From the NCBI RefSeq assembly GCF_900115105.1, contig NZ_FOYP01000001.1:1452097-1516096 (forward strand): DNA of 64,000 bases, read 5' to 3'. Shown here one piece after another: positions 1-8,301 of this stretch. The notes under the pieces are model-generated. The model made no database searches. It was not told the DNA's origin and saw only the letters and a program-made list of their open reading frames with translations. Source of the stretch: Yoonia tamlensis (GTDB taxonomy: Bacteria; Pseudomonadota; Alphaproteobacteria; Rhodobacterales; Rhodobacteraceae). Positions within the stretch are counted from its first letter, which is position 1. Each line of letters starts with the position of its first letter. The translations under genes and the position numbers were made by a program.

Positions 1-51
1 GCGGTATGTTCCCGAGACGCAGCTTTGGCTGCGAAGCATTTTGATAAACAT
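1..51 (-). CDS. Partial phage gene downstream of the capsid gene (3' part outside window)
   Basis: An ATG at 51-49 is preceded by an AAGGGG ribosome-binding site about eight bases upstream and opens a frame reading MFIKMLRSQSCVSG up to the window edge. It lies just after the major capsid gene on the same strand, where HK97-type phages carry small head-completion or connector genes. Only 17 codons are visible, so the product cannot be named. Confidence 0.45.
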   Translation of the reverse strand, partial: MFIKMLRSQSCVSGTYR

Positions 52-81
52 AATTGGCCCCTTGCCATTGGTCATTTGAAT

Positions 82-110
82 TTGCCGGGAAGCAACAGGC
101 CGCCCGGCAA
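82..110 (-). other. Stem-loop after the capsid gene
   Basis: Eight-base inverted repeat TTGCCGGG/CCCGGCAA (82-89 and 103-110) with a 13-base loop, starting 20 bases past the capsid stop codon. No T-run follows on the minus strand, so it is not a standard intrinsic terminator. It may protect or partly terminate the very abundant capsid message. Confidence 0.4.
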
Positions 111-129
111 TGTCACGTCAGCGCCGCGC

Positions 130-1446
130 TTATGCGAAGGTGAAGTCGCCAGTCACCAACGACGTTGGGCGTGTGACGGCCAGCGCGAGGCGCTTTGTCG
201 ATTTCACAGTGACCATGCCAGTGACGAAGTTCTGATCGTGCTCGGTCGAAATCAGGATCTCGTTTTGCTGGCGATCATAAAGCTTGGCCGCCATATACAT
301 TGACCCGACCAGCCATTCCCCTGCGGTCATGGTGTTGCTTTCGACAACGGGCAGGCGCCACAACGCAGGTGAAGCCGCTGTGCCAGGAACACCAAACAAG
401 AACGCGCCGCCCGCAGTTTCGCGCATCAATTCAATTGCGGCCCAATCTGTCGGGTTCAGGACAATGCCGTCAGCCGCATAGTCAGCCAAAGTTACCTGCA
501 AAATGGCAAGGCGCAGGCGCTCGATGCGATCCGTGTTTGGAAGGCCGGCCGCAGCAGAAAACGCAGTTGCTTCGGTGATCAAGCCCGACAGGTTTTGACC
601 CGTACCGTCGCCGCTGAGCGTTTGCGCTTCTTCTGCCAAGTCGGTGCCATAGGCCAGTTCACCATCGATTTCGCCCGCAAGCTGGTCGCTATCAGCCAAT
701 GCTTCTTCGCTGACATTGATGTGATGGCCAATTTTCTTGACGCTTGCCTGCGCGATTTCCCAGCCGTAATCCGATTCAGGAAGCGCCGCGCCCTCGGCAG
801 TCATTGCCGCATTGTTGGTCCGCAAGACCTGCTTGGAATAATCAACAGCGTTGGATCCGGTTGGCACCACATTCAGCAGGTTCCGGATGAACAATTGACG
901 ACGCGGCAAATTCACCGGCGTCTTGTCGCGTTCAGACCAGATCAGACCGCCCGCATCCCCGGACACAGACGTGATCGCGGCTTTCGGGTCATATTTGAAC
1001 TGGCCTTGTGCACCACCTGCAATATGCGCTTTGAACGCATCGCTTTCAGCCATTTCGCGGCCAGCAGACACCCGATCCGACTTACCACGACCGGAACCGG
1101 CAATCGCCTGCGCCAGATCGAGGTTTGCGGTTTCAAGCGCTTCAATCTGGCCTTGTAGCTTCTTTTGTTCGCCAGATGCCGCGTTGTAATCAGCTAGCAC
1201 CTTATCGATTGATGCCTTCAACTCATCCGTCAGCTTTTCGCCTTTGGCAGCAAGTTTGAGCGCCTCTTCGGCTTTTGGCATGACATCTTCACGCAATGCC
1301 TTGATGCTCGCACCAACTTCCGTCAACTGCGCAGACACACCGCCCGCATCAGCGCGCGGTGCTTGCAGCAGGCCGTCAGGAGTGTTTGCGGCATGCGCCA
1401 TCAAGGCGGGCACTGAAAGCGCCGCCGTCATCATCGTCTTTTTCAT
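130..1446 (-). CDS. Phage major capsid protein, HK97 fold
   Basis: This is the shell-forming subunit of the phage head. The 438-residue product has the two-part layout of HK97 capsid precursors: a long charged coiled-coil N-terminal delta (scaffold) region, about residues 35-115, then a Gly/Ser-rich joint and the capsid fold. The ATG at 1446 is preferred over an upstream in-frame start because AAGGA lies just ahead of it and it is four bases past the protease stop. Neighbours (protease, portal, TerL) fix the assignment. The first 20 residues (MKKTMMTAALSVPALMAHAA) look like a Sec signal peptide with an A-H-A site, which is odd for a cytoplasmic capsid precursor. Cleavage by the neighbouring ClpP-like protease would normally remove the whole delta region. 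Confidence 0.93.
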   Translation of the reverse strand: MKKTMMTAALSVPALMAHAANTPDGLLQAPRADAGGVSAQLTEVGASIKALREDVMPKAEEALKLAAKGEKLTDELKASIDKVLADYNAASGEQKKLQGQIEALETANLDLAQAIAGSGRGKSDRVSAGREMAESDAFKAHIAGGAQGQFKYDPKAAITSVSGDAGGLIWSERDKTPVNLPRRQLFIRNLLNVVPTGSNAVDYSKQVLRTNNAAMTAEGAALPESDYGWEIAQASVKKIGHHINVSEEALADSDQLAGEIDGELAYGTDLAEEAQTLSGDGTGQNLSGLITEATAFSAAAGLPNTDRIERLRLAILQVTLADYAADGIVLNPTDWAAIELMRETAGGAFLFGVPGTAASPALWRLPVVESNTMTAGEWLVGSMYMAAKLYDRQQNEILISTEHDQNFVTGMVTVKSTKRLALAVTRPTSLVTGDFTFA

Positions 1447-1450
1447 TGGA

Positions 1451-2299
1451 TTATCCTTTGAGTGATTTAACTTGCGCAAGAAGGTCGGCGACCCCTGCGT
1501 CGATTTCGGCAGCGCCAGACATGCCGGATGGGGCAGCGCCAGACTTGCCCCCTTTCAAGCTGGCGAGCAGATCCCGCCCAGCAGATTTCGTAACGCCCGC
1601 GCGGGCAGCCATGACATCGAACATGCGCTCTGCGCGCTGTGCCGATGCCGTAGCATCTTCGTCGTGAGACACGCTCACCTGGTCGCGCGGCAGAAAATCG
1701 TCAGCAAAGCCAAGATCAACAGCATCCTTGCCACCGATCCAGGTTTCTTTGTCCATCATGTCGGTCAAGCTCTTGACGTCTTGGCCGCTGCGATCGGCGT
1801 AGATTTCGGCCATTGATCCATCGAACGGCGCCAGCCAATCTGCCACCTCGCGCAGCGCATGCTGGTCACCCATCGCGATGACCCATGAATTGTGGATCAT
1901 AAAGAACCCGGATTTGGCGATTTGGATTTCATCGCCGGCCATCGCGATGAATGACGCCGCGCTTGCCGCAAGCCCGATCACTTTGACCGTGACCGCTGCC
2001 GGGTGTTCGCGCAGCAAATTGTAGATCGCGAGACCTTCAAACACGTCGCCGCCCGGCGAATTGATTGTGACCGTCACCGGGTTGTCGCCGATGGCACGCA
2101 GCTGCGCCGCGATGCGCTTGGCTGTGATCCCGTCGCCCCAAAAATCCTGCCCGATCACATCAAGAATTGAGATCGTGTTCTCGGTTTCAGTTGATGCCAG
2201 CAAGTCAGGCGTCCAGCGCGACAGGGCTTGCTGGCTAATATCCGAACGCACACCGGGTTTTGCACCAATGTCAGCGGCTGGTAGTTTGCGCAAAGTCAT
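1451..2299 (-). CDS. ClpP-like prohead maturation protease (S14)
   Basis: Serine protease that trims capsid precursors and scaffold during head maturation. The 282-residue protein has the ClpP core at residues 45-200. INSPGGDV is the oxyanion-loop glycine strand, the nucleophile is probably Ser113 in GLAASAAS, and His136 lies in MIHNSW. The last 80 residues are a phage-type tail. Its start overlaps the portal stop by four bases (ATGA), and the capsid gene begins four bases after its stop, so the three head genes are translationally coupled. Confidence 0.92.
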   Translation of the reverse strand: MTLRKLPAADIGAKPGVRSDISQQALSRWTPDLLASTETENTISILDVIGQDFWGDGITAKRIAAQLRAIGDNPVTVTINSPGGDVFEGLAIYNLLREHPAAVTVKVIGLAASAASFIAMAGDEIQIAKSGFFMIHNSWVIAMGDQHALREVADWLAPFDGSMAEIYADRSGQDVKSLTDMMDKETWIGGKDAVDLGFADDFLPRDQVSVSHDEDATASAQRAERMFDVMAARAGVTKSAGRDLLASLKGGKSGAAPSGMSGAAEIDAGVADLLAQVKSLKG

Positions 2300-3528
2300 G
2301 TTTCGCTCGCTTTCGTGATAAGTTGTTCCAAACCAGCCATTGCGGTCTGGGCCATGAGTTCATCAGCCGCGCCACCGCGCCGCTCTTCGTTGAGTTTCAC
2401 ACGGGCCTCGTCGCGGCTGATGATGCCGACAGAAACCATCTTGGACAGGAATTCGGACTTCGCTTTGCTGTCCATCTGCATCATCGCGTCGCGGTTCCAT
2501 TCCCAGTACCAGACATCGCGCTTATTGGCCGGGATCAGGTCACGGTTGATCCGTGCCTCGATCCGCCGCAGCAGCGGGTTGATCCCCATCGTGCGCCACG
2601 CCAGCATGATCGATTCAACGCCGCTGCCCCACATCGTCGTGCCTTCGGATGCATGGCCGATGACAATCGGCGGCGTGCCAAACCAGCGGCAAATATCGTC
2701 GACTTGGAAACGCCGCGTTTCAAGCAACTGGGCGTCTTCGGGGTTCATGCTGATCTGTTGGTATTTCAGCCCAGCTTCAAGCGTGAGCGTCTTGCCTGCT
2801 TTCTTCGATCCGATGAACGTCGAAAGAAGGGTCTGCAAATCTGCGCGCTGTTCCGATGACAATGTCTGATCTGATTGGATAACCCCGCCAACGGTCAAGC
2901 CATTGGCAAAGACCGTGCCAGCAGCTTCATCCGCTGACAGGGCTGAACCCAGCGACTGCACACCATAGCGCACCGCCGACAATCCATCGCCGTCACCCGC
3001 ACCAAAACCCGGAATGTGAAACACCTGATCGGCTGCCAAAGTGCGCAGCCGGCCATTTTCGCGCACCTCAAAAACGACCTTGCCGTCGCGCTTGATCCGG
3101 CGCTTGGCATTGAACAATGGGCGCAGGCCCACAAGCCGCCCCCCGATCATCAGCTTTTCATTGTAACCATTACCCTGCAGCAGGATTTGCGCAGTATTGC
3201 CTTCCCAAAACTCGAAACCCGTTTGCCCCGGATTTGGTTGCGCCGCGAGAATGCGGGAAAGATCGTTGACGACCTTCTTGCGACCACCATCTGCCTGACG
3301 CTCATAAAGCGCGCCGGGCAATGAACCGATCAATCCCGATGTCCGCGCCACACATGCCCAAACCGCCGACAGCTGCAGCACCGACTGCTGATTTACGTTC
3401 TGTCCGGACTTCGATACCGCACCAAGCACATTAAGCGCCTGCTGCTGGGTCATGCTCATCCAGCCGCTATCGCCAGCTGCGATTTCAGCACGAACGCCGC
3501 GAACGGCTGCTTTGATAAACCGCCTCAT
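2296..3528 (-). CDS. Phage portal protein, HK97 family
   Basis: Forms the dodecameric ring at one capsid vertex through which DNA is packaged and ejected. The 410 residues match the usual size of HK97-type portals. The sequence has the typical N-terminal QQALNVLGAVSKSG segment, a central stem/wing region with LIGSLPGALYE and FWEGNTAQILLQGNGY, and a C-terminal IFGTPP-like element (ICRWFGTPPIVIG) common in this family. It overlaps TerL upstream and the protease downstream by four bases each. Confidence 0.93.
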   Translation of the reverse strand: MRRFIKAAVRGVRAEIAAGDSGWMSMTQQQALNVLGAVSKSGQNVNQQSVLQLSAVWACVARTSGLIGSLPGALYERQADGGRKKVVNDLSRILAAQPNPGQTGFEFWEGNTAQILLQGNGYNEKLMIGGRLVGLRPLFNAKRRIKRDGKVVFEVRENGRLRTLAADQVFHIPGFGAGDGDGLSAVRYGVQSLGSALSADEAAGTVFANGLTVGGVIQSDQTLSSEQRADLQTLLSTFIGSKKAGKTLTLEAGLKYQQISMNPEDAQLLETRRFQVDDICRWFGTPPIVIGHASEGTTMWGSGVESIMLAWRTMGINPLLRRIEARINRDLIPANKRDVWYWEWNRDAMMQMDSKAKSEFLSKMVSVGIISRDEARVKLNEERRGGAADELMAQTAMAGLEQLITKASET

Positions 3529-5231
3529 GCGACCATCACCGGATTTGCCAGGAACGAGCCAACATCGACAAAGTTGGACTGCGGATTCATATCCATCAGG
3601 ATTGTCGCATTGAAGAGAGCAATCAGCGGATCAATCTTCGATACCCCTGCCCGTTCTTTGGTAATCATGACGTTGTTGCCCCGCGCTTCCGCTTTTGCAT
3701 TCCCAACACACCAGGTCATCATCGGTTGCCCCGCATGCAGCAATGTTTTGTCCATCAATCGGCGCTCGATACCTTTGATAGCCCCATTCAATTTGAACCC
3801 CTGCCCCACGGCTGCGATCTGCTCGATTGTGAAACCTTCCAAGAGAAGCGCATCAACCAGACCAGCCACGCCCCAAGGGTCGAGGCCGATCGCGCTTTCC
3901 GAAGGCAGCAGCCCCGCATCGCGCACCTGGACACAGAGCGCGACCATGCCATCAACATGCGCGCCCGTATCCGCTTCGATAATCAGGTCGCCCGTTTCCG
4001 CGAGATCCAGCAACTTCGGTGCGATCTCTTTGCGACGGTCCAACACATCCGGGCTGCACCATGCTTTTGCCCAAGTCAGACGCCGCCCTGTTACCTTTTC
4101 GCGCCCCAAGACATTCAGCGATGCAAGGTCATCCGCGCCGCCCATATCGCCCCCCAAAACCGCGACTTCGCAACGGTCCAGAATTGCGGCCAGATCAAGA
4201 GCCTCATCCGTGCAGCCCGCCCAATAATCAGCGGCAAGCCATCGCTGGCTGTGCAGCCCGATGCCAATTTCAACATTCAGGTGTTGCGAGGCGAACAGCG
4301 CCATCGCATCGGCCCCATCCGCGACCGCCTTTTTGAATTCGTCGCGCAGATAGTCGAGCGACACCGACACATCGAGGTTCGGATTGATCAGGCCCCAGGT
4401 TTCCTCGTTGCGCCAAGCCTCATTTTTGGTCATCTGCGGTGGCAGTTCATAAAGCACCGCCAGGACAGGCAGCTGCTCTGTGCCATCGCGTACCGCGCGG
4501 GCCCGCATCAATTCGCGCTTGAACTGACCTTGCGGTTCTTTCTTCGACTGCGTCGTGATCGTCAGCAAGAAGCCTTCGGGGCGCGATGCCAATCCACCGC
4601 GCAGCTCGGTCATAATCTCGTCTGCCTTTGGCTTTGCGCCCAAGACATGCAGCTCATCGATCAGGATGAACGATGCTTTCGACCCGGTCACCAGATCGCC
4701 GTCAGCTGACACAATTGCGATTGTCGCTTCGGTGTTGATCAGCGTGATCATTTTGAGATGCGGCTGCACGTGAAACGTATCGCGCAATACAGGGTCAAGG
4801 GCGATGATACCCTTGCAGGTCTTGAACGAAATACTCGCAATCTTTTGCGTCGGTGCGATCAGGAACAACTCCGCCTGTGGCCGGGTGTTCATGATCGTCG
4901 CGGTCATGATGATCCCTGCGGCAATCGCAGATTTTCCGTTTTTCTTTGGGACCAGCAAGAAGAACTCGCGCAGCATGCGCTTTTTCAACACCGGATCATA
5001 TGACCCGAAAATTGTGCGCACCAGATCAAACACCCAGTCTTCGCAAACCTCACCAAACGTGGGACACCCCTCAAGATCAGGGATCCGCATCCGTTTGAAG
5101 ATCACAAGCGCCTTTTCGGCGACCGCGTCGAACAAAGGCAGTGTCGGGACCAGGCTTTCGCCGCGCACGATCCGCTGTTCCCAATCTGGAACCGCCGTTG
5201 ACCAATCTGAGGTGCGAACAGGTGCCGCCAT
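3525..5231 (-). CDS. terL: Phage terminase large subunit
   Basis: ATPase and nuclease that drives DNA into the prohead and cuts genome-length units. The 568-residue protein has a Walker A motif at about residues 94-101 (VPKKNGKS) and Walker B with catalytic Glu at 189-193 (ILIDE). A QSKKEPQG coupling segment follows near 229. The RNase-H-like nuclease half has a metal-binding Asp362 in LGGDMGG. The start shares one base with the terS stop, and the stop overlaps the portal start by four bases. Family: HK97-type terminase. Confidence 0.95.
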   Translation of the reverse strand: MAAPVRTSDWSTAVPDWEQRIVRGESLVPTLPLFDAVAEKALVIFKRMRIPDLEGCPTFGEVCEDWVFDLVRTIFGSYDPVLKKRMLREFFLLVPKKNGKSAIAAGIIMTATIMNTRPQAELFLIAPTQKIASISFKTCKGIIALDPVLRDTFHVQPHLKMITLINTEATIAIVSADGDLVTGSKASFILIDELHVLGAKPKADEIMTELRGGLASRPEGFLLTITTQSKKEPQGQFKRELMRARAVRDGTEQLPVLAVLYELPPQMTKNEAWRNEETWGLINPNLDVSVSLDYLRDEFKKAVADGADAMALFASQHLNVEIGIGLHSQRWLAADYWAGCTDEALDLAAILDRCEVAVLGGDMGGADDLASLNVLGREKVTGRRLTWAKAWCSPDVLDRRKEIAPKLLDLAETGDLIIEADTGAHVDGMVALCVQVRDAGLLPSESAIGLDPWGVAGLVDALLLEGFTIEQIAAVGQGFKLNGAIKGIERRLMDKTLLHAGQPMMTWCVGNAKAEARGNNVMITKERAGVSKIDPLIALFNATILMDMNPQSNFVDVGSFLANPVMVA

Positions 5232-5707
5232 CAGTGAGTCATCTTCGCTGGCAAGAGTTCACCCCAGCCGCTGCTCGTCGCCGCATCGTCGGCGGCCTGA
5301 ACTCTTTGTTGCTTCACGCCAATGCGCGGCGCTTTGGGCAAATCATCCCCATCGCCAAGTTCGGCAATCGCCTTTGCACGGTCGCGGTTGACCATCAGTT
5401 TGCCCAATTCCTTGAGCGCAGAAACATTGCCTTCATTCGCTAACTCGGCCAGCTGGTGCACCCGCCACAATTCGAACCGGTCACGCTGCATGTCGCGGCG
5501 CTTCAACTCGGAAAAATAATACTTGCGTAAAGTAGGCGAGGTAATCCCCAGACCGTTTGCAATCTCATCCGTGGTCATGCCCATCGCCAGCCCCAAGATC
5601 ACCTTGTCGGCAGAACTTTTTGACCATTTATGAGCAGGCCTTCCACGACGCCCCGAGGGCAGCGTGACAGCGTCCCCAAAAAGGTCAGTCGTCAAAATAT
5701 CACTCAT
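5231..5707 (-). CDS. terS: Phage terminase small subunit
   Basis: DNA-recognition partner of TerL. The 158-residue protein has a conserved basic GRRGRPAHKW segment and a helix-turn-helix at residues 45-70 (MTTDEIANGLGITSPTLRKYY), as expected for a subunit that binds the packaging site, followed by a helical oligomerisation part. It lies directly upstream of terL with a one-base overlap. The ATG at 5707 has a GGAG about a dozen bases upstream. Confidence 0.88.
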   Translation of the reverse strand: MSDILTTDLFGDAVTLPSGRRGRPAHKWSKSSADKVILGLAMGMTTDEIANGLGITSPTLRKYYFSELKRRDMQRDRFELWRVHQLAELANEGNVSALKELGKLMVNRDRAKAIAELGDGDDLPKAPRIGVKQQRVQAADDAATSSGWGELLPAKMTH

Positions 5708-5779
5708 GTCGAAAAAAATCTCCGCGTTGCTGGGCGCGGGTCTAGGGAAATCAGGGTTTCTGACTTTTGCCCTACCCCC

Positions 5780-6145
5780 CTATGCGAGGCCGCGCCGTTC
5801 TAAACTTTGCTTTGTGCTGTCGTGATAGGCTTTTGACACTGATTGCAGGTTGTCGATGTCCCAGAACAGTTTCGGGTCACCGCGATGCGGCACCTTGTGG
5901 TCGACGACCGCGCTGTCATCGGCAGGGTATGCGCCGACCAGCAGCACGGCCGTTTGTTGGCAAACGTAGCCGTCGCGCTTCAGAACCTTCAGGCGAAGCT
6001 TTTGCCAGCGCGCGGTCTTGTACCAAGCGCGCCAGCCTTGGCTGCGGTCACGCGACCGCGAGCGATCCGCATCTGATTGCAGCGGCGCGGCAAGGCGCGG
6101 CTTTGCCGAACTCAGACGCGGCTGCGCTGCAGTGAGGCGAACCAT
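5780..6145 (-). CDS. Phage HNH endonuclease upstream of terminase
   Basis: A 121-residue protein with an HNH nuclease core in its second half: a KRDGYVCQ strand, then VVDHKVPHRGD carrying the DH pair, then DNLQSVSKAYHDSTK. HNH proteins encoded beside HK97-type terminases are known to be needed for cos cleavage and packaging in several phages, so a role with TerS/TerL is likely. The first of the usual two zinc-binding CxxC pairs is reduced to a single Cys. The ATG at 6145 follows GGAG with eight-base spacing. A 72-base gap separates it from terS. Confidence 0.85.
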   Translation of the reverse strand: MVRLTAAQPRLSSAKPRLAAPLQSDADRSRSRDRSQGWRAWYKTARWQKLRLKVLKRDGYVCQQTAVLLVGAYPADDSAVVDHKVPHRGDPKLFWDIDNLQSVSKAYHDSTKQSLERRGLA

Positions 6146-6381
6146 AAGGGCGCTCCCAATTTGGTGCGGGGCTTTCCCCCGCCTGGTGCATGATGCACTC
6201 CGTTGATTTTCAGATGATCAAACGCAAAGCGCCCGACCGGAATTTCCAATCGGGCGCAGTTATGTTGCTGGCTGTTTAGCAAGGGGGCTAGGATTTCGTC
6301 AACAACTATTTTTGACACCACACGAAAAGCAAGCCACCCAGCACGGCCATGCAGCACCCCGCACAGGGCCGCGCAAAGGCA
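6146..6381 (-). promoter_or_regulatory. Leader/control region ahead of the packaging operon
   Basis: A 236-base stretch without a convincing gene (a weak 81-codon frame over it is rejected). It holds three dyads. A 6-bp stem GCGGGG/CCCCGC lies at 6166-6182. A 13-bp palindrome of GTGCAT and ATGCAC around a single G lies at 6186-6198. A perfect 8-bp stem GCGCCCGA/TCGGGCGC lies at 6229-6257. On the minus strand the last is followed by TTTGCGTTT, so it could terminate the early transcript. The position between early genes and the packaging block is where late promoters and antitermination targets usually sit. Confidence 0.45.
6229..6257 (-). terminator. Possible terminator between early and packaging genes
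   Basis: Perfect 8-bp stem (6229-6236 with 6250-6257) and 13-base loop, with a broken T-rich stretch TTTGCGTTT on the minus strand after the stem. It is weak for an intrinsic terminator, but well placed to separate early from late transcription. Confidence 0.4.
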
Positions 6382-7062
6382 TTACTGAACAAACCAAGGG
6401 CGCAGCGGTGGGAGTTGATCACTCACAACCCATGAGGTCAGATCATTCGCAAACTGGAATGTGGTGCGCAGTTCCAGCAGTGCCGCGCGGAACAGCAACC
6501 AATGGCGACGGCGCGCCGCGACAACAGCCGCACTGCCCTGCACAATCACAGGGCAATAGCGTACCGCGTCGGACACACGCACACCCTTGCGATTGACCCG
6601 CTGCTGCGCAGGCCAGCCTGTCACACCCAGCGCCGCAGCATCGGCGGTCTTGGCTGTCTCCCCGTGACGGTTGATAAACCAATCACGCGGCTTGATGGAT
6701 GTCTCAACCCGCCAATCAGGCATGGTGTTTGCGCGGGCATGTTCAACGATGGTCAATGCCATCTTCTGGCCACCGCAGCCTTCAGGCAAAACCGAAAGCG
6801 CCGAAGCCACGAGATCAGCGTCGGGATGCGGATCAGAGCGGCCGCCACCATCAACACGGCACCCCAGCTTTTCATGCTCGGCAATGATCGCGGTCATGCT
6901 GGTATAGCCAAAACCCTGCAACCAATCACCACCGAGGCCAACATGCTGCAAATCCAGTTGCGCGGCCTCGCGCTGAAATGCCCAGACGATCAGGCCCCAG
7001 ATATCAATGGATTGACGCGCACCGGTCGCCGCAGTCGGGCGCATGCCTTGCACCGCCATCAT
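6382..7062 (-). CDS. Phage protein of unknown function, last gene of the early operon
   Basis: A 226-residue protein I do not recognise. It has a SIDIWGLIVWAFQREAAQLD segment near the N-terminus and is rich in Trp, Arg and His. The ATG at 7062 is chosen because it overlaps the upstream stop as ATGA. It is the last early gene before a dyad-rich control region and the terminase block, the place taken by late regulators (Q-like antiterminators) in lambdoid phages. A late-control role is therefore a positional guess only; no Q-family motif is visible. Confidence 0.7.
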   Translation of the reverse strand: MMAVQGMRPTAATGARQSIDIWGLIVWAFQREAAQLDLQHVGLGGDWLQGFGYTSMTAIIAEHEKLGCRVDGGGRSDPHPDADLVASALSVLPEGCGGQKMALTIVEHARANTMPDWRVETSIKPRDWFINRHGETAKTADAAALGVTGWPAQQRVNRKGVRVSDAVRYCPVIVQGSAAVVAARRRHWLLFRAALLELRTTFQFANDLTSWVVSDQLPPLRPWFVQ

Positions 7063-7646
7063 GCGTCCACCCCACCTGATTGCCCTAGAGCTGCGATGTC
7101 GCGGCATTTGCGCAGCGCAGCAAGGCGACGGGCGCGCCAGCCAGACACATCAGACGAAAGCGCATCGCCGCGCGCCAGCGCCTCATCGCAGCGGGTCAAA
7201 CGGGTCACGCTGTCGCCGGCCGCCTGCTTGATCTGGGTGATCACATAGGCGTTCGGCCAACGGCGCGATTTCTTGAGTTCGGCCAGCAGCTCAGGTGCCC
7301 AACCGCCGACCAACGCATCAGCGCCCAACTGCGCGGCAAACACGGCCCGGATCAATGGCGATGCCTCATCGCTGGGCGGCTGGATCTGGCCCGCCCATTC
7401 CAGGATGCGATTGGCAATTGGAAACCGGTCACGGTCTTTGCCAGCGGGATTGGATGCCGCCTGCTCTTCGAGCGCCATAAGGTTTGGCTCGGTCATGTAG
7501 GCCAGCCGGGCGCAAAGGTCTTTGACCATTTCATCGAATTGAAGCTTGGTCAGGCTTCCCGGCTTTGCCAGACCACGCCGCTGCAACGGTTGGATCAAAA
7601 TCATATCGACGCGCTTCTCGCCATCGGCCTGTTGCGTGCTATCCAT
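7059..7646 (-). CDS. Phage early protein of unknown function
   Basis: A 195-residue, mostly helical protein with no motif I can assign. The ATG at 7646 (MDSTQQADGEKRVDM) is preferred over a GTG at 7688, because it has a strong GAGAAGGGG ribosome-binding site and the GTG would overlap the upstream gene more deeply. It sits right after the replication protein and overlaps the next gene by four bases. A replication partner (helicase loader-like) or regulator would fit the position, but nothing in the sequence proves it. Confidence 0.7.
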   Translation of the reverse strand: MDSTQQADGEKRVDMILIQPLQRRGLAKPGSLTKLQFDEMVKDLCARLAYMTEPNLMALEEQAASNPAGKDRDRFPIANRILEWAGQIQPPSDEASPLIRAVFAAQLGADALVGGWAPELLAELKKSRRWPNAYVITQIKQAAGDSVTRLTRCDEALARGDALSSDVSGWRARRLAALRKCRDIAALGQSGGVDA

Positions 7647-7671
7647 CAGCGCTTTCCCCTTCTCAGCAAAT

Positions 7672-8301
7672 CTACGTTTCGGCGACACGCAATGCGTGCG
7701 TGGTCATTTCATCGGTCGAGAGCAATTCCAAAGCTGCGATACAGCGGCGAACCCTGTCGCCAACAGCTGCAGCGTTGATGCGACCACCACCGCGAATGTG
7801 ATCGGCGATTTGCTTGGCTTCGGTGCGCTCATCGGCGGTGAAGAATGGCGCAGCATTTCTCGCGCGCGCTGTTCTTTTCTGGTTCCCTTCAGGTTCGTGT
7901 CCGACCGTCCGGACACGGGATTGGCCATTTTTCGGACACGGGATTGGCTGTTTTTCGGACACGGCTTTGGGCTTTTTCCGTGTCCGGTTTTCGGACACGG
8001 GTTTATCTACATCTTGTGGTTTTTCCTCATCACACCCCAAGACATAAAGCGTCCGTTTTTGGGTCTTCGTGCGGGCGTTTGAACGCTGGACGCGGCGGAT
8101 ATATCCGCCGTCTTCAAGCGTTTTTAGATGCAGGTTCAGAGTTGATCGCGACATCTCACACTCACTTGCAAGCAGCGCCTGCGATGGGTCACACTGCTTG
8201 GTGTGCTTGTTGTGGCAGTCCGCCAAAAAGACCAGCACAAGCTTAACGGCAGGCTTCAGGCCACGTTGACTAAAGGCCCAGCTTGTCGCCTCAATGCTCA
8301 T
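7672..8301 (-). CDS. Phage winged-helix replication initiator-like protein
   Basis: A 209-residue protein with an N-terminal winged-helix DNA-binding domain (about residues 1-90). ATSWAFSQRGLKPAVKLVLV opens it and the recognition part is LLASECEMSRSTLNLHLKTL. This is the layout of lambda O-like and other phage replication initiators. A disordered Lys/Arg-rich linker (about residues 95-140) follows, encoded by an iteron array, then a small helical C-terminal domain. An origin embedded in the initiator gene is the lambda arrangement, which supports the call. The ATG at 8301 is chosen over 8316 because GGGGGA precedes it. It overlaps the upstream gene by 11 bases. Confidence 0.75.
   Translation of the reverse strand: MSIEATSWAFSQRGLKPAVKLVLVFLADCHNKHTKQCDPSQALLASECEMSRSTLNLHLKTLEDGGYIRRVQRSNARTKTQKRTLYVLGCDEEKPQDVDKPVSENRTRKKPKAVSEKQPIPCPKNGQSRVRTVGHEPEGNQKRTARARNAAPFFTADERTEAKQIADHIRGGGRINAAAVGDRVRRCIAALELLSTDEMTTHALRVAET
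7896..7999. repeat. Iteron array, probable phage replication origin
   Basis: The 8-mer CGGACACG or its complement CGTGTCCG occurs six times in 104 bases: 7896 (reverse), 7910, 7933, 7956 (forward), 7979 (reverse) and 7992 (forward). The three forward copies head tandem 23-bp units (7910-7932, 7933-7955, 7956-7978) ending in T-rich tails; the first two units differ at two positions. A unit of 23 is not a multiple of three, so the copies fall in different reading frames of the host gene, which argues for selection on DNA rather than on protein. The array lies in the linker region of the winged-helix replication gene. Confidence 0.75.

Noticed and set aside
595-1158. 187-codon plus-strand frame
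   Set aside because: Antisense shadow of the major capsid gene with no domain or ribosome-binding site.
3726-4709. 327-codon plus-strand frame
   Set aside because: Lies wholly antisense to terL, whose motifs are clear; open only because of GC-rich codon structure.
6112-6357. 81-codon minus-strand frame ahead of the HNH gene
   Set aside because: Overlaps the HNH start and the three dyads of the leader, without a ribosome-binding site; more likely non-coding.
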